Both the position numbers and the translations under genes were made by a program. DNA of 34,538 nucleotides from Bacteroidia bacterium. Its GTDB lineage: Bacteria > Bacteroidota > Bacteroidia > AKYH767-A > OLB10. The notes below the pieces were generated by a model. The model was not told where the DNA came from. It was given only the letters and a program-made list of their open reading frames with translations, and searched no databases. This document shows, piece after piece, positions 18,801 through 26,148 of this stretch (within the stretch, counting starts at the first letter, position 1; every line of letters begins with the position of its first letter). The stretch is from the NCBI GenBank assembly GCA_025450095.1, contig JANWID010000296.1:1-34538 (forward strand), given 5' to 3'.

Positions 18801-18897
18801 GCGAAACCTGCATACGACTGTACACAAAGCCTCCTACCATCAGAATAATGAGTATGATGACGGTCAACGGGCTTTTGTGAGAGTTATAAAAATTCAT
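15862..18897 (-). CDS. RND efflux transporter permease (HAE1/AcrB-like)
   Basis: A 1011-residue inner-membrane proton-driven pump, within the usual length of the family. TM1 is at ~10-28, large periplasmic loops follow TM1 and TM7, and the TM4 proton-relay pair Asp396-Asp397 is intact in IGLIIDDAIVVVE. The PN/PT pore-domain patterns (VSLFPEITFPKIKV, YSRRTGTQMGFF) fit hydrophobe/amphiphile exporters better than the CzcA type, whose TM4 motif differs. It is the last gene of a three-gene operon with an adaptor lipoprotein (3-base gap) and a TolC-like channel, forming a complete tripartite pump. The substrate cannot be told from sequence: drugs, detergents or metal are all possible. Confidence 0.93.
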   Translation of the reverse strand: MNFYNSHKSPLTVIILIILMVGGFVYSRMQVSLFPEITFPKIKVIADAGQMPVDKMMLTVTRPIELAIKKVPELKLLRSTTSRGNCELSAFMDWNSNIDIDQARIESKINEIKSKLPPDVSIEVERMNPSILPISGYTLESSWRSPVEMKMLAQYDVKPFLSQVDGVSEITIIGGKSKEYRVTLDIQKISSLGLTPEAVAAVINNTAFVKSNGYLSDYRRMYLSVTDASLNNKKELENLLINNNGKRIVLVKDVADVQIAEAKDYIRINANGKEAILIAVIKQPNANLIQLSNDMTKKVEELQKALPEDVTIRPYYVQADFVNESIRSVTDSLWIGLLLAMIVAIIFLWSWKASAVILITIPVTLLLTIVIFYATGQTLNIMTLGAIAASIGLIIDDAIVVVEQIHRTHEEHPDVNSKELVGKAIHYLFPAMIGSSLSTIVIFLPFILMTGVAGAYFKVMTDCMIITLVCSFAVTWVLLPVIYLLITKNDGGRAKLGAIHTIRQKRWVSYFISRPWISFILITGFALSIVLIIPRLETGFLPEMDEGSIVFDYLSPPGTSLEETDLILRDVEKTITAIPEVETYSRRTGTQMGFFITEPNSGDYLIQLSKDRNRTTEEVIEDIRAKVSATQPSLQIDFGQVIGDMLGDLMESVQPVEIKIFGNDKKILEELAIQTGAIVENIKGTADVFNGIVIAGPSIRVEPNAVQLAQFGLTPANLQQQIQMSLEGTVVGSIYETNQLTDIRMTYPGNYKQTVEDLRNHRIFLSNGNLIPIAGLAEIKIDPGDAEAQRENLQSMGVVTARLESRDLGSVMKDIQREVSKMNFPAGYQVVYGGAYASQQQSFRELLMILITSCLLVFAVILFLFKKINIALTVLFLSVLGIAGSLIALLLTHTPLNVGSKTGLIMITGIIGENAIFTFLQFQESMKEGKTKDEAIIYAISTRLRPKLMTAIGAIIALLPIALGFGAGAQLHQPLAISVIGGFTFALPLLLIVLPTLIRKITVEQPQVMNH

Positions 18898-18900
18898 CTC

Positions 18901-19821
18901 TTACTTTTTTATTTGGACAGTCGCGGTATCTGGTAATCCAAAATTACCGCTTGATAAAATTCTGTCCTTCTCAGAAAATTGGGGAGCTATAATTTCTACC
19001 TTATCAATTGTTTCAATTCCCTTTTTCACAGGAATTCTTACGGCTTGGGAATCATTTATCAATTTCATTACCCAAAAAATGTTTTGAGTTTCATCGGTAA
19101 GTAATGCTTCTTTTGGAATGGAAATCGCATTTTGCTTTGATGCTTTTACCAATCGCACTTTAGCAATTAAGTTTTCTGGAATCATTTTGTCTGCATGAAC
19201 AGCAATCAGATAACTCTGCGTTTGAGAAGCTGCATCCACTGCAGGCATTGCTTTTTCAACTGTCCCTAATAGTATTGAAGAATCAGGCAGGAGCAGTTCC
19301 ATGTTTTTATTTGCCTGCAAAAGTGGTGTAAGTTCGTAGGGCAATTGTAAAATAAAAGCAAAACTTTTTTCATCACTGATAGTGGCAATCTGTTCGCCAT
19401 CCTGAACGTAATCTCCGCTTTGAAAATTAACCTGTGATATATTTCCATCACTTCCGGCAGTTATGTTTATCTCACCCCTGAAATGGAAAGAAGTATCCAG
19501 TTCGTTGATTGTGTTCCCTAAGTTTCTTGCTTCTTTTGTTTGCAGACTCATGAGTAATTGGCCGCTGCGTACAAAATCGCCTTCCTTAATTCTTACATTT
19601 TTCAAATAACCGGTAGCAGGTGATTTGACTGGCGTTTTCAAAAGAAAAGCTGAAACCGCATTCAATTCAATGGTTTCATCCAACGTGGTCTTGCTTACCG
19701 TTACTACCGTTACAGGGGTACCTTGCGATATATCTGATTCTGCGGGTTCACTCTTTTCGCTTGCGCATGAAAGCAACAAGAACGTCAGGCCAAAATAAAA
19801 TATTTTTGATTCGTGAATCAT
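18901..19821 (-). CDS. RND periplasmic adaptor (membrane fusion) lipoprotein
   Basis: A 306-residue adaptor of the HlyD/AcrA type. The N-terminus carries a lipobox (LLLSC, Cys19), so it is anchored by lipid. The barrel-sandwich/lipoyl half-motifs are visible (SPATGYLKNVRIKEGDFVRSG and AGSDGNISQVNFQSGDYVQDG), with only a very short helical hairpin between them, which explains the length below the usual 350-400. Beta-barrel and membrane-proximal regions follow (AISIPKEALL). It would bridge the permease and the TolC-like channel. Gaps of 2 and 3 bases to its neighbours show one operon. Confidence 0.9.
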   Translation of the reverse strand: MIHESKIFYFGLTFLLLSCASEKSEPAESDISQGTPVTVVTVSKTTLDETIELNAVSAFLLKTPVKSPATGYLKNVRIKEGDFVRSGQLLMSLQTKEARNLGNTINELDTSFHFRGEINITAGSDGNISQVNFQSGDYVQDGEQIATISDEKSFAFILQLPYELTPLLQANKNMELLLPDSSILLGTVEKAMPAVDAASQTQSYLIAVHADKMIPENLIAKVRLVKASKQNAISIPKEALLTDETQNIFWVMKLINDSQAVRIPVKKGIETIDKVEIIAPQFSEKDRILSSGNFGLPDTATVQIKK

Positions 19822-19823
19822 AA

Positions 19824-21056
19824 TTAAAAGTTCAGGAAATTGATCTGGTTGATGAGCAGCATTCTATTTGTAATTATTTGTTGTACTGAAGCCTGGGCTG
19901 AAATATAATTTCTTAATGCTAACATATAGTCAAAAATTCTTGCATCGCCGGTTTCCAGTAATTTGCTATTTGCTTTGAGCAGCCCTTCAGAGAGTTTCAA
20001 TTGCTCCAGGGCTTCTGCAACCAACTTTTCTGTTTCTGTCAATTGCTGATTAAGCGCCATTTGTTTCGAGTTAAACTGTTTTATGAAAAAAGCCGTGCGG
20101 TGCTGCAGGGTGTTTTGGGAGAGCATGATTTTATTCTCCTGCAATGTTCGCTGATTTCCATCATAGATGGGAATGGTAAGGCTTAAACCAACGCTCGCTC
20201 CGAAATTCCGTTCCGCATGATAAAGAAATGAAGTGTAATAACCGGCATCACCCATCAGGTTGAGCTTAGGATGATAGTTATATTTTATTTTTTCCAGGGA
20301 TGTCCGGAACTGCAGGCTGTCGAGGCGGAACTGCTGAAAAGGAAATGTTCTGTCAAATTGTATATTTTGAGTTACACTTAATGCCGGATCCTGCAAAATA
20401 ACGGTGTTGGTATCAGCTATACCACAGAGGTAATTCAATGTGTATAAATCACTCCGCATTTGCAGCTGCTGCTGGTCGTAAGCAAGTTGCTGTTGTTTGT
20501 AGCTAACAAGAAATGTTAGGTATTCCGTTTGTTGATAACCACCATTTTCCGCAATACTTTTTAAAAGTAGATTTTCCTGCTCTAAGGTGTTCAATAGCTT
20601 TTCGCTGTTAGCAAGTAGCTGTTGCGCTCCAAATACTGTAATATATTGAGCAGTCACACTTTGAATTAACTCTCGTTCAGTGAGTTTTCGGTTAAATTCT
20701 AACAGTTGTCGTTGAATATCGAGCAGGGAGAATTGATTGTTAAGATTATGCTTGCCTACAACCTGGTAATTGACTCCGAGCAAGGCATTATAGTATCCTC
20801 CATTGGTTATAATTTCATCATAGCCATATCCATTAATCACAGGAGCATATAAATTATTACTGGTCACATTTACTTTTGGTTTTAATCCTGCGCGACCAAG
20901 CATACTATCCAGAGCGATGGCACGCTGCTGGTTAAGGTTATCAATAAAGACAGGGCTGCTGGTAATGGCAGTCTGCAGATAGTCACGCAGTGTATACTGT
21001 GCGTGCAGTGCAGGAGTAGAAAAATACAATAAAGGCAATAAAAAATATCGCTTCAT
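19824..21056 (-). CDS. TolC-family outer-membrane efflux protein
   Basis: A 410-residue outer-membrane channel protein with a signal peptide (cleavage near LHAQ). Long amphipathic helices with heptad-like Leu/Gln spacing (residues ~110-210 and ~310-400) and a repeated internal structure fit the TolC coiled-coil barrel (LNRMLLINQINFL at the end). It is the first gene of the efflux operon and is followed after 2 bases by the adaptor gene. No clear TAnnTTTG box was found in the 168 bases upstream, an AT-rich stretch, so the operon promoter is unassigned. Confidence 0.9.
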   Translation of the reverse strand: MKRYFLLPLLYFSTPALHAQYTLRDYLQTAITSSPVFIDNLNQQRAIALDSMLGRAGLKPKVNVTSNNLYAPVINGYGYDEIITNGGYYNALLGVNYQVVGKHNLNNQFSLLDIQRQLLEFNRKLTERELIQSVTAQYITVFGAQQLLANSEKLLNTLEQENLLLKSIAENGGYQQTEYLTFLVSYKQQQLAYDQQQLQMRSDLYTLNYLCGIADTNTVILQDPALSVTQNIQFDRTFPFQQFRLDSLQFRTSLEKIKYNYHPKLNLMGDAGYYTSFLYHAERNFGASVGLSLTIPIYDGNQRTLQENKIMLSQNTLQHRTAFFIKQFNSKQMALNQQLTETEKLVAEALEQLKLSEGLLKANSKLLETGDARIFDYMLALRNYISAQASVQQIITNRMLLINQINFLNF

Positions 21057-21224
21057 AAAATTATTCTGGTCCTTAGAGGCTTAAAATAAATGAAGTTTTA
21101 AGTTATAACAAAAATCGGTAATTCTTATCATTTTACATATTTTTTTTAATAATAACAGCGGGTATTTCACAGGTTTAAAGTTCCCGATATATTGTCCTGA
21201 TGGAGGAACTGATTTTATAAATGC

Positions 21225-21875
21225 TCATTTTCTTACAAATAAATAATGGAGTTTGTTAAACAATATATAATACGCAATTCCCAGGGTAAAACCTCCTAAA
21301 ACATCGCTGGCATAATGTAGCCTTAGAACAATCCTGCTAATACCAATACTCAACGCGAAAACAAATAAAAGAATACTCACAAAACATTTATACCTGAAAT
21401 CAAGGGATGATTGCCAAACCAATGTAATAAGAGTAAAACACAAAATAATAGAGCCTGAAGCGTGGCCACTCGGAAAACTATAGCCTGGTAAAGGATCAGT
21501 TAAGGCCAGTTCAGGCCGTTGTCGTGCAAAAACTGCTTTGAGTATCCGTAAAAGTATGGTGCTGGTAATTGCTAATGCTGCAAGATGCTGGACTTCTTTT
21601 CTCCGATGTTTAATAAACAATACTAAAAGCAGTACGGCCCACGAAACCAATGTGAATTCAAAGGAACCAAAAAAAGTCAGAAATTTAAAAGATCTTAGAA
21701 GCTGAGGGGATAAATGTGATTTCAAAAAATTGAATACACTACTATCAAACCAATCTTCCTTTTCAAGTACAACCTCATGGCCAATCAGAATAAATATGCT
21801 TACGGAAATAATAAAGATAGAAAGAGTTGCAATTCCTCTTAATGAAATCAATGGAACGTCATTTACTCCTTTCAT
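21225..21875 (-). CDS. PAP2-family membrane phosphatase
   Basis: A 216-residue membrane protein with about six hydrophobic segments and the three phosphatase signature blocks: KAVFARQRP (113-121), PSGH (135-138, catalytic His138) and SRIVLRLHYASD (180-191, His187 and Asp191). Members dephosphorylate lipid phosphates such as undecaprenyl pyrophosphate or phosphatidate in the inner membrane. Which lipid is used here cannot be decided. It lies between the PepSY-like gene and the efflux operon on the same strand, with ~99 and ~168 base gaps, so it is probably its own transcription unit. Confidence 0.92.
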   Translation of the reverse strand: MKGVNDVPLISLRGIATLSIFIISVSIFILIGHEVVLEKEDWFDSSVFNFLKSHLSPQLLRSFKFLTFFGSFEFTLVSWAVLLLVLFIKHRRKEVQHLAALAITSTILLRILKAVFARQRPELALTDPLPGYSFPSGHASGSIILCFTLITLVWQSSLDFRYKCFVSILLFVFALSIGISRIVLRLHYASDVLGGFTLGIAYYILFNKLHYLFVRK

Positions 21876-21935
21876 ATATTAAATAATTACTGCATATAAA
21901 AATTGAAATTCACAACCTTTCTGTTAAATTAAGAA

Positions 21936-21963
21936 GGGCAATGATAGTAAATCACCATTGCCC
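21936..21963 (-). terminator. Candidate terminator after the PepSY-like gene
   Basis: GGGCAATG and CATTGCCC form a perfect 8-bp stem around a 12-base loop, 12 bases after the PepSY-like stop on the minus strand. The bases after it (TTCTTAATTT) are only moderately U-rich. Confidence 0.55.
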
Positions 21964-21974
21964 CTGGGTTGTTT

Positions 21975-22445
21975 CTAATCCTTATCACCCTTCTCTTCTT
22001 CAACTTTTGTCTTGCTCAGGACTTTACCGTCTGGTGTAAAGAGCACATCAAAAGTTTCTTCACTTTTTTCAATTTCCGCTTCAAAACAGTTCCCGTTTTT
22101 CAAGTTTTCTATTTTACTTGCTTCTTCAACTTCGAAACCCGAAAAGTCTCTTTTTAGAACAGTCTGAATAGGAGATGGTAAATCAGAAACTTTTATTTCA
22201 GTTTCAGTCTCCAGCCACTTTCCTGTATTGTCGAAGTTGGCAGAAATTTCTTCACCATTAAGTTTAAAACATGCTTCATACTCATTAGCATTTTCCATTT
22301 CCCAATTTGTTTTTGTCGCATTTGGAAATTTTGCTTTAAATGCTGAAGCAACAGGTGCAGGTACTTTATCGGCAGATATTTTTTGAGCATAAGCTGCATT
22401 ACCCACTAGTGTTACGGTGAGTAACACAATAATAATTCTTTTCAT
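21975..22445 (-). CDS. Secreted PepSY-like domain protein
   Basis: A 156-residue protein with a signal peptide (cleavage near AYAQ). Two PepSY-like halves are visible: VPAPVASAFKAKFPNATKTNWEM...YEACFKLNGEEISANFDNTGKWLETE and LPSPIQTVLKRDF...FEAEIEK.EETFDVLFTPDGKVL. This matches the BLIP-like periplasmic family of Bacteroidota often called PepSY-like or DUF2874. The fold is associated with inhibition or binding of partner proteins, and its genes often occur near two-component or metal-stress genes. The exact role is unknown. It has an acidic tail and a 17-bp palindrome 36 bases upstream of the ATG. Confidence 0.85.
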   Translation of the reverse strand: MKRIIIVLLTVTLVGNAAYAQKISADKVPAPVASAFKAKFPNATKTNWEMENANEYEACFKLNGEEISANFDNTGKWLETETEIKVSDLPSPIQTVLKRDFSGFEVEEASKIENLKNGNCFEAEIEKSEETFDVLFTPDGKVLSKTKVEEEKGDKD

Positions 22446-22481
22446 TTTAATAAATGCTTAGTTGTTAGAAATAATTCGTCG

Positions 22482-22498
22482 CACAAACAATGTTTGTG
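22482..22498. promoter_or_regulatory. 17-bp palindrome upstream of the PepSY-like gene
   Basis: CACAAACA and TGTTTGTG are exact inverted copies separated by one A, 36 bases upstream of the PepSY-like ATG and about 23 bases after the stop of the small QKPH-motif gene. With a one-base centre it cannot fold into a tight RNA hairpin without losing central pairs, so a dimeric regulator site is more likely than a terminator. No known regulator motif was recognised. Confidence 0.45.
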
Positions 22499-22521
22499 TC
22501 TTGCGGATAAAATAAAATAAT

Positions 22522-22914
22522 TTAACTTGTTGGAGGGTGAAAAAATTTAGAAATATAGTCAGATGGAAGAAAATTCACAGAAGTTACAAAAGGCTTCATT
22601 TCAACTGTATGAATTAGTATAAATGAAAACGAAAAGTACGTAACAACAGATACCTGCGCTTGTCCCTGATTTTGTGTCTGAAGTGGAGAATGAGGCTTTT
22701 GTTCGTCCCCATTATCATGTTTATCAAATATACCGTCAATGTTTATTAGGTGGTCTGTGATAAAGTCAAATGGCGTCATGTCCTTATCCTCGGTCGCTTT
22801 GCAGTGACGATACATTTCAGGAAGATCAGAAAGTACTGAAAAATCTCCCACTGGTAAACAGAAAGTTCCGAAGGCATAAAACGATAAGAGAAATATGCTT
22901 AATATCTTCTTCAA
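22522..22914 (-). CDS. Small exported protein with DH...H..GD.QKPH motif
   Basis: No in-frame ATG is available. The TTG at 22914 gives a 130-residue protein with a good signal peptide (MKKILSIFLLSFYAFGTFC) and lies 19 bases downstream of a TATATTTG box; the TTG at 22956 would put that box inside the coding region. The mature part has LPEMYRHCKATEDKDMTPFDFITDHL followed by DKHDNGDEQKPHSP, rich in Cys, His and acidic residues and so a candidate metal-binding segment. A second hydrophobic stretch follows (VVTYFSFSFILI). Similar small proteins are, from memory, found beside metal-efflux genes in Bacteroidota. The function is unknown. Confidence 0.7.
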   Translation of the reverse strand: MKKILSIFLLSFYAFGTFCLPVGDFSVLSDLPEMYRHCKATEDKDMTPFDFITDHLINIDGIFDKHDNGDEQKPHSPLQTQNQGQAQVSVVTYFSFSFILIHTVEMKPFVTSVNFLPSDYISKFFHPPTS

Positions 22915-22932
22915 AAGACTTTTATTTAAATA

Positions 22933-22940
22933 CAAATATA
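22933..22940 (-). promoter_or_regulatory. Bacteroidota -7 box before the QKPH-motif gene
   Basis: The minus strand reads TATATTTG, a perfect TAnnTTTG match. No -33 TTG is found at the normal distance (the nearest is only 13 bases away), so strength is uncertain. It would give a leader of about a dozen bases before the TTG start at 22914. Confidence 0.4.
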
Positions 22941-22970
22941 AATATTTTCCTCTCAAGTTAAATCAGTGCT

Positions 22971-24068
22971 CTAAAATACTACCTGCATTTGAATGTAAAA
23001 CCTGTCATCATGCCCATTGGGGTAACCTTCTTCTTCATCAATAACATTGCCTCTCATGACATAATTGATCAGAATCCGAAGTTTATCCTTTGGGAAACCG
23101 TAGAATGCTCCCCAAGTCCATACTTTCCAATCATCTTCAAACGTATCATACCTTACAAGTGGACCCAATTTCCATTTTGTTTTTAAAGCCAGCAGGATCT
23201 GGTATCCCACGGGTTCCCCAAATAGTGTATCGGCTGCCATATCTTTCCCCTGTGCAAATTCTGATGCAAGGAAAAAATATTTGTGGTCGACCTGCAAATC
23301 CACGCCATAACGCTCAAAATCCGCATATACATCATCCGAAGGATCGATAACATCTTCATTTAAGTAACGGAGGCCTCCGATTCCCAATGAACCACCAAGG
23401 CTGGCAGTAAAATCTGGTTTTTCATAACCGATGCCAATGCGTCCCCAAAATGCCATCTTAGTATTAAAATCAAACGGGCCAGCTACATTGAATCTTGTTC
23501 CATTTACGAGTGTGAGCGCATTTTCAAATTTCCAAAATCCTTTGATAGGAATATAGCCAATTATTCCAATACCGATATCCCTCAGATTTTCTCCCCTCGA
23601 TACGCCATCCGACATTTCAGCCCGGTTGACGGTATAGAGTTCAGAGCTCGATATGCGGTTTTCCCACCCGAATTGTGTTTTTTGTTGTCCTACGCGAATT
23701 CTTTCGTTATACAGAAAACTGGATTCATTTAACCCTACCTTATCCAAATGAAATTCAATGAATGCATCGCGCAACATGCCTCTTGGTTCGGGAGCACGAA
23801 CGTCAAACATTAATTCGTAACCAGTAAATTTATTTACCTTACCCTTTGCTTCAAGTCGGGCACGCAAAATTCTGAAACCATCCGGGTCCCGGATTGAGTC
23901 GCCATTGGTATTAAATTCATTGAAATAGTGTACCTGGATAACTCCTGAAATATTAGGCAGATATTTCTTCTTTATCTTTTTTTGAGATGTAAATATTGAA
24001 TCGATCTCCTGGGCCAGGCACCATTGCGCTGTAGTCAGGAAAAATAGTAATAAGGCATATTTTTTCAT
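22971..24068 (-). CDS. Phosphate-selective porin O/P-like outer-membrane protein
   Basis: A 365-residue protein with a signal peptide (cleavage near CLAQ). The mature part has alternating beta strands through to a C-terminal YIQMQVVF, the aromatic end expected of an outer-membrane barrel. The N-terminal strands (ISGVIQVHYFNEFNTNGDS...FRILRARLEAKGKV...GYELMFDVRAPE...LRDAFIEFHL) and the GQQKTQFGWEN constriction-loop segment match the OprO/OprP-like porins of Bacteroidota. Family members pass phosphate or other anions, but the specificity here is unproven. It is 66 bases from the barrel gene upstream and close to the QKPH-motif gene downstream, so the three may be coexpressed. Confidence 0.82.
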   Translation of the reverse strand: MKKYALLLFFLTTAQWCLAQEIDSIFTSQKKIKKKYLPNISGVIQVHYFNEFNTNGDSIRDPDGFRILRARLEAKGKVNKFTGYELMFDVRAPEPRGMLRDAFIEFHLDKVGLNESSFLYNERIRVGQQKTQFGWENRISSSELYTVNRAEMSDGVSRGENLRDIGIGIIGYIPIKGFWKFENALTLVNGTRFNVAGPFDFNTKMAFWGRIGIGYEKPDFTASLGGSLGIGGLRYLNEDVIDPSDDVYADFERYGVDLQVDHKYFFLASEFAQGKDMAADTLFGEPVGYQILLALKTKWKLGPLVRYDTFEDDWKVWTWGAFYGFPKDKLRILINYVMRGNVIDEEEGYPNGHDDRFYIQMQVVF

Positions 24069-24133
24069 GGAAGAACTAATTTTGGTTTAAATGAACTAGT
24101 GATTCTTTTGATAATTTTTTCCATATCCGTAAT

Positions 24134-25033
24134 TTATTTGAAAACAAAGCCAATACCCAGGTAAGGTGAAATAACTTCTATTTTCAAATCGTTTGTATCT
24201 TCCTGACTCTCCTGGAAAAGATGCATACTTCGGAATTTAGTCCCTAGTGTTAATTCCCAGGAAGCAACACTTCTTACATAACTGAGGTCGGTTAACAAAG
24301 TGGAATACTGCAGATACATATTACTTCCCTCAACATAAAAACTTTCAAAAAGTGGAATGTAAGTACCGGAAATCTCAAAGTTTAATGAATTAGCATCATT
24401 AAAGTCATAGCGTGTAGAAATACCTAATACAGGGTAAGGCAATGCCTGTTTCCCAAAATTCTCGCACACTTCATTGCGCGGGCTATCCGGTGCCACTACT
24501 CCATCAATGCAAAAGTTTATATGATCAAATACTAAACCTGCTATGTATTGCAATTGCCAACTTTTCCTTGAATACAGATTTCTTTTATAATATCCACTCA
24601 GCCGGAAGTATCGCGATGGTGAAACATCAATACCACTAACACATTCGATTTTGGTTCCGTTATATGCAATTGTGCGATTTAGTGAAGCCTTGCCTTGCAT
24701 AAAATACTGCTCAAAAGAAAACGAAAGACTGTTGCGTTTACGGAATTGCTTTTCCAATAACAATTGAATCGCCGGATAATGTTTCATTCCGAGCTCCTCC
24801 AGATTCATTTTGTCTCCTTCCAATTCCCACTCACGTACCTGAACATAACCATCGAGTGCGAATTCGGAACAATAAAAAGCAGAAATGGAAATTCCACCTC
24901 CCGAGTGTACTGATTGAGCGCTCACCGTTAAATTTTTAAATAATGTGAGAAACAACAGCAGAATTAAACAATTCAACAGATGGCCAATCCTGAATGCAAT
25001 ATATCTTGCAGATGAATTCAAATTAAAGAACAT
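24134..25033 (-). CDS. Outer-membrane beta-barrel protein
   Basis: A 299-residue protein. A hydrophobic segment at residues ~17-38 ends in VSAQ, so it has a long-tailed signal peptide. The remainder is repeated amphipathic strands ending YLGIGFVFK, the terminal aromatic pattern of outer-membrane barrels. There are conserved-looking blocks (GMKHYPAIQLLLEKQF, RYFRLSGYYKRNLY, ISTRYDFNDANSLNFEISG) but no recognised family name. It is probably the first gene of a unit with the porin-like protein 66 bases downstream. A role in small-molecule uptake or envelope structure is inference. Confidence 0.75.
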   Translation of the reverse strand: MFFNLNSSARYIAFRIGHLLNCLILLLFLTLFKNLTVSAQSVHSGGGISISAFYCSEFALDGYVQVREWELEGDKMNLEELGMKHYPAIQLLLEKQFRKRNSLSFSFEQYFMQGKASLNRTIAYNGTKIECVSGIDVSPSRYFRLSGYYKRNLYSRKSWQLQYIAGLVFDHINFCIDGVVAPDSPRNEVCENFGKQALPYPVLGISTRYDFNDANSLNFEISGTYIPLFESFYVEGSNMYLQYSTLLTDLSYVRSVASWELTLGTKFRSMHLFQESQEDTNDLKIEVISPYLGIGFVFK

Positions 25034-25221
25034 TTTTCTATGGCTATTAAAATTACTAAATTCTTATTTAAGAATAGTAATTTTGCTCTGGATTTAGAAT
25101 AGTTATCACTTCACAAATAAATAGAAACTAAATTCAATTAATTAGATAAGGTGTAACCCGGTATTTTATTCAGTTAGTGCAGAGTGATAAAACGGGACAA
25201 TCACCATCTATAATCGTTTAG

Positions 25222-25674
25222 TCATTCATTGGGTGTTGCAGACTTCCCAAATACCCAACAGGCATTTACTCCAAAGCCACCGGATCGGAAGTCGGTTTCA
25301 TCAATGAAATAAAAAGTCGGACGCCAATCGGCACTCAGGGATAGTGGTATTTTATTGAATTTGTATTCCAGCCCGGCCTCACCGCTTACACCCAGCCAAA
25401 ATGGGTCATCAATCAATGTTGAAACCCCTGCCCCGACATACCACCTGAATGCTTCCCCTGATAAATGTCTGTATAAAAAATCCCATAAAAGTTCAACTCC
25501 CACCCCATCGCCAAATGATACGTCGGCATGCAGCCGGTTGAATTTTCCGGTATTTAATATGGCATCAAGGGCTATATTATTACCAAGTACATCGCCGAAC
25601 CGAACTCCCACTTCCTGTGTAAATCCAACCTGGCCCATACTAAGAAATGCTGCTACAATGATTAGCTTTTTCAT
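25222..25674 (-). CDS. Small outer-membrane beta-barrel protein
   Basis: A 150-residue protein with a signal peptide (MKKLIIVAAFLSMGQVGFTQ). The mature part has about eight amphipathic strands (VGVRFGDVLGNNIALDA, RLHADVSFGDGVGVELLWDF, RWYVGAGVSTLI, WLGVSGEAGLEYKF, LSLSADWRPTFYF, GGFGVNACWVFG). This fits an 8-stranded OmpA/OmpX-like barrel of the type abundant in Bacteroidota. Function unknown. It is separated by ~190 bases from the next barrel gene and by ~260 bases from the 50-aa gene upstream, without a recognisable promoter box. Confidence 0.8.
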   Translation of the reverse strand: MKKLIIVAAFLSMGQVGFTQEVGVRFGDVLGNNIALDAILNTGKFNRLHADVSFGDGVGVELLWDFLYRHLSGEAFRWYVGAGVSTLIDDPFWLGVSGEAGLEYKFNKIPLSLSADWRPTFYFIDETDFRSGGFGVNACWVFGKSATPNE

Positions 25675-25932
25675 TTTCTTAAGTTTTAGTTATTGGTTTA
25701 TTACATATATTCCTTCGTGGTTATTTATTGTTTATTCAATATGCGGAAAAGCAATCCTGTTGGGGTTCTGGATTCTTCCATCTAAGTTAGGAAAATTTAG
25801 TTTCTGTTGCGCTAAAAAGCACCTTTTAGCATAAACTCTGGTTATAGCAGGAGTGAAAAACCGCTTCCTTTCTATACTATAATTATTTACCGGAAAATAA
25901 AAGCAACACTTTCAGGATTCTAAAGAGCTGAA
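25675..25932. other. AT-rich intergenic stretch without a recognised gene
   Basis: No coding pattern was found on either strand. An imperfect inverted repeat (GCTAAAAAG / CCTTTTAGC, 25811-25830) lies downstream of the 50-aa gene on the minus strand but lacks a U tract, so it is at most a weak terminator. The end of a plus-strand open frame here is the shadow of the barrel gene. Confidence 0.4.
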
Positions 25933-26085
25933 CTATTTTTGACGCTTGAAAAACTGAATTTCTTTTTCATGCTTCTTAGCTGCAACAAGTGATTTAAAGG
26001 TTCCGAGGTTCCTTCGCTTTCCTGTTTTGGGATTTTTCTTCCTTGAATATAACCGGTATTCACCGGATGCTAATTTTCTTATCAT
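25933..26085 (-). CDS. 50-residue basic protein of a widespread small-protein family
   Basis: ATG at 26085, stop TAG at 25933-25935, 50 residues. It starts MIRKLASGEYRLYSRKK and continues with NPKTGKRRNLGTF, AAKKHEKEIQ and FFKRQK. About one third of residues are Lys or Arg. The pattern KLxSGEYRLYSRKK.P.TGKRRNLGTF...AAxKHE..IQ.FK matches a small conserved protein recalled from many bacterial groups, usually annotated as hypothetical. The layout (three short strands, then a basic helix) resembles arm-type or AP2-like DNA-binding folds, so nucleic-acid binding is a reasonable guess. A partial copy of its first codons lies just upstream at 26149-26174. It is the first gene downstream of the TPP riboswitch on this strand. 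Confidence 0.75.
   Translation of the reverse strand: MIRKLASGEYRLYSRKKNPKTGKRRNLGTFKSLVAAKKHEKEIQFFKRQK
26056..26081. repeat. Direct repeat copy A (overlaps start of the 50-aa gene)
   Basis: This 26-base stretch, with core GATGCTAATTTTC on the plus strand, is repeated at 26149-26174 with 24 of 26 bases identical. It covers roughly codons 2-10 of the 50-aa gene. Confidence 0.8.
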
Positions 26086-26118
26086 CTCAAACCCGGATCG
26101 CAGATCCTCCTATTTTTT

Positions 26119-26143
26119 CACCCGGGATTACAGATCCCGGGTG
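26119..26143. repeat. Perfect 10-bp palindrome, REP-like
   Basis: CACCCGGGAT and ATCCCGGGTG flank a five-base loop. Neither side has a U tract in the right orientation, so it is not an obvious terminator. A degenerate copy (ACCCGGATCGCAGATCC, ~26090-26107) lies beside it, suggesting a short interspersed palindromic element. Confidence 0.65.
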
Positions 26144-26148
26144 GCGAC

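Noticed and set aside
15862..18897. Permease as a CzcA/CusA-type heavy-metal pump
   Set aside because: The TM4 motif IGLIIDDAIVVVE is that of drug/amphiphile exporters and no metal-specific methionine or acidic site could be shown.
25355..25834. 159-codon open frame on the plus strand
   Set aside because: Mostly the opposite strand of the small barrel gene, Ser/Pro-rich with no motif, and running through AT-rich intergenic sequence.
26119..26143. Palindrome as a terminator
   Set aside because: No U tract follows it on either strand.
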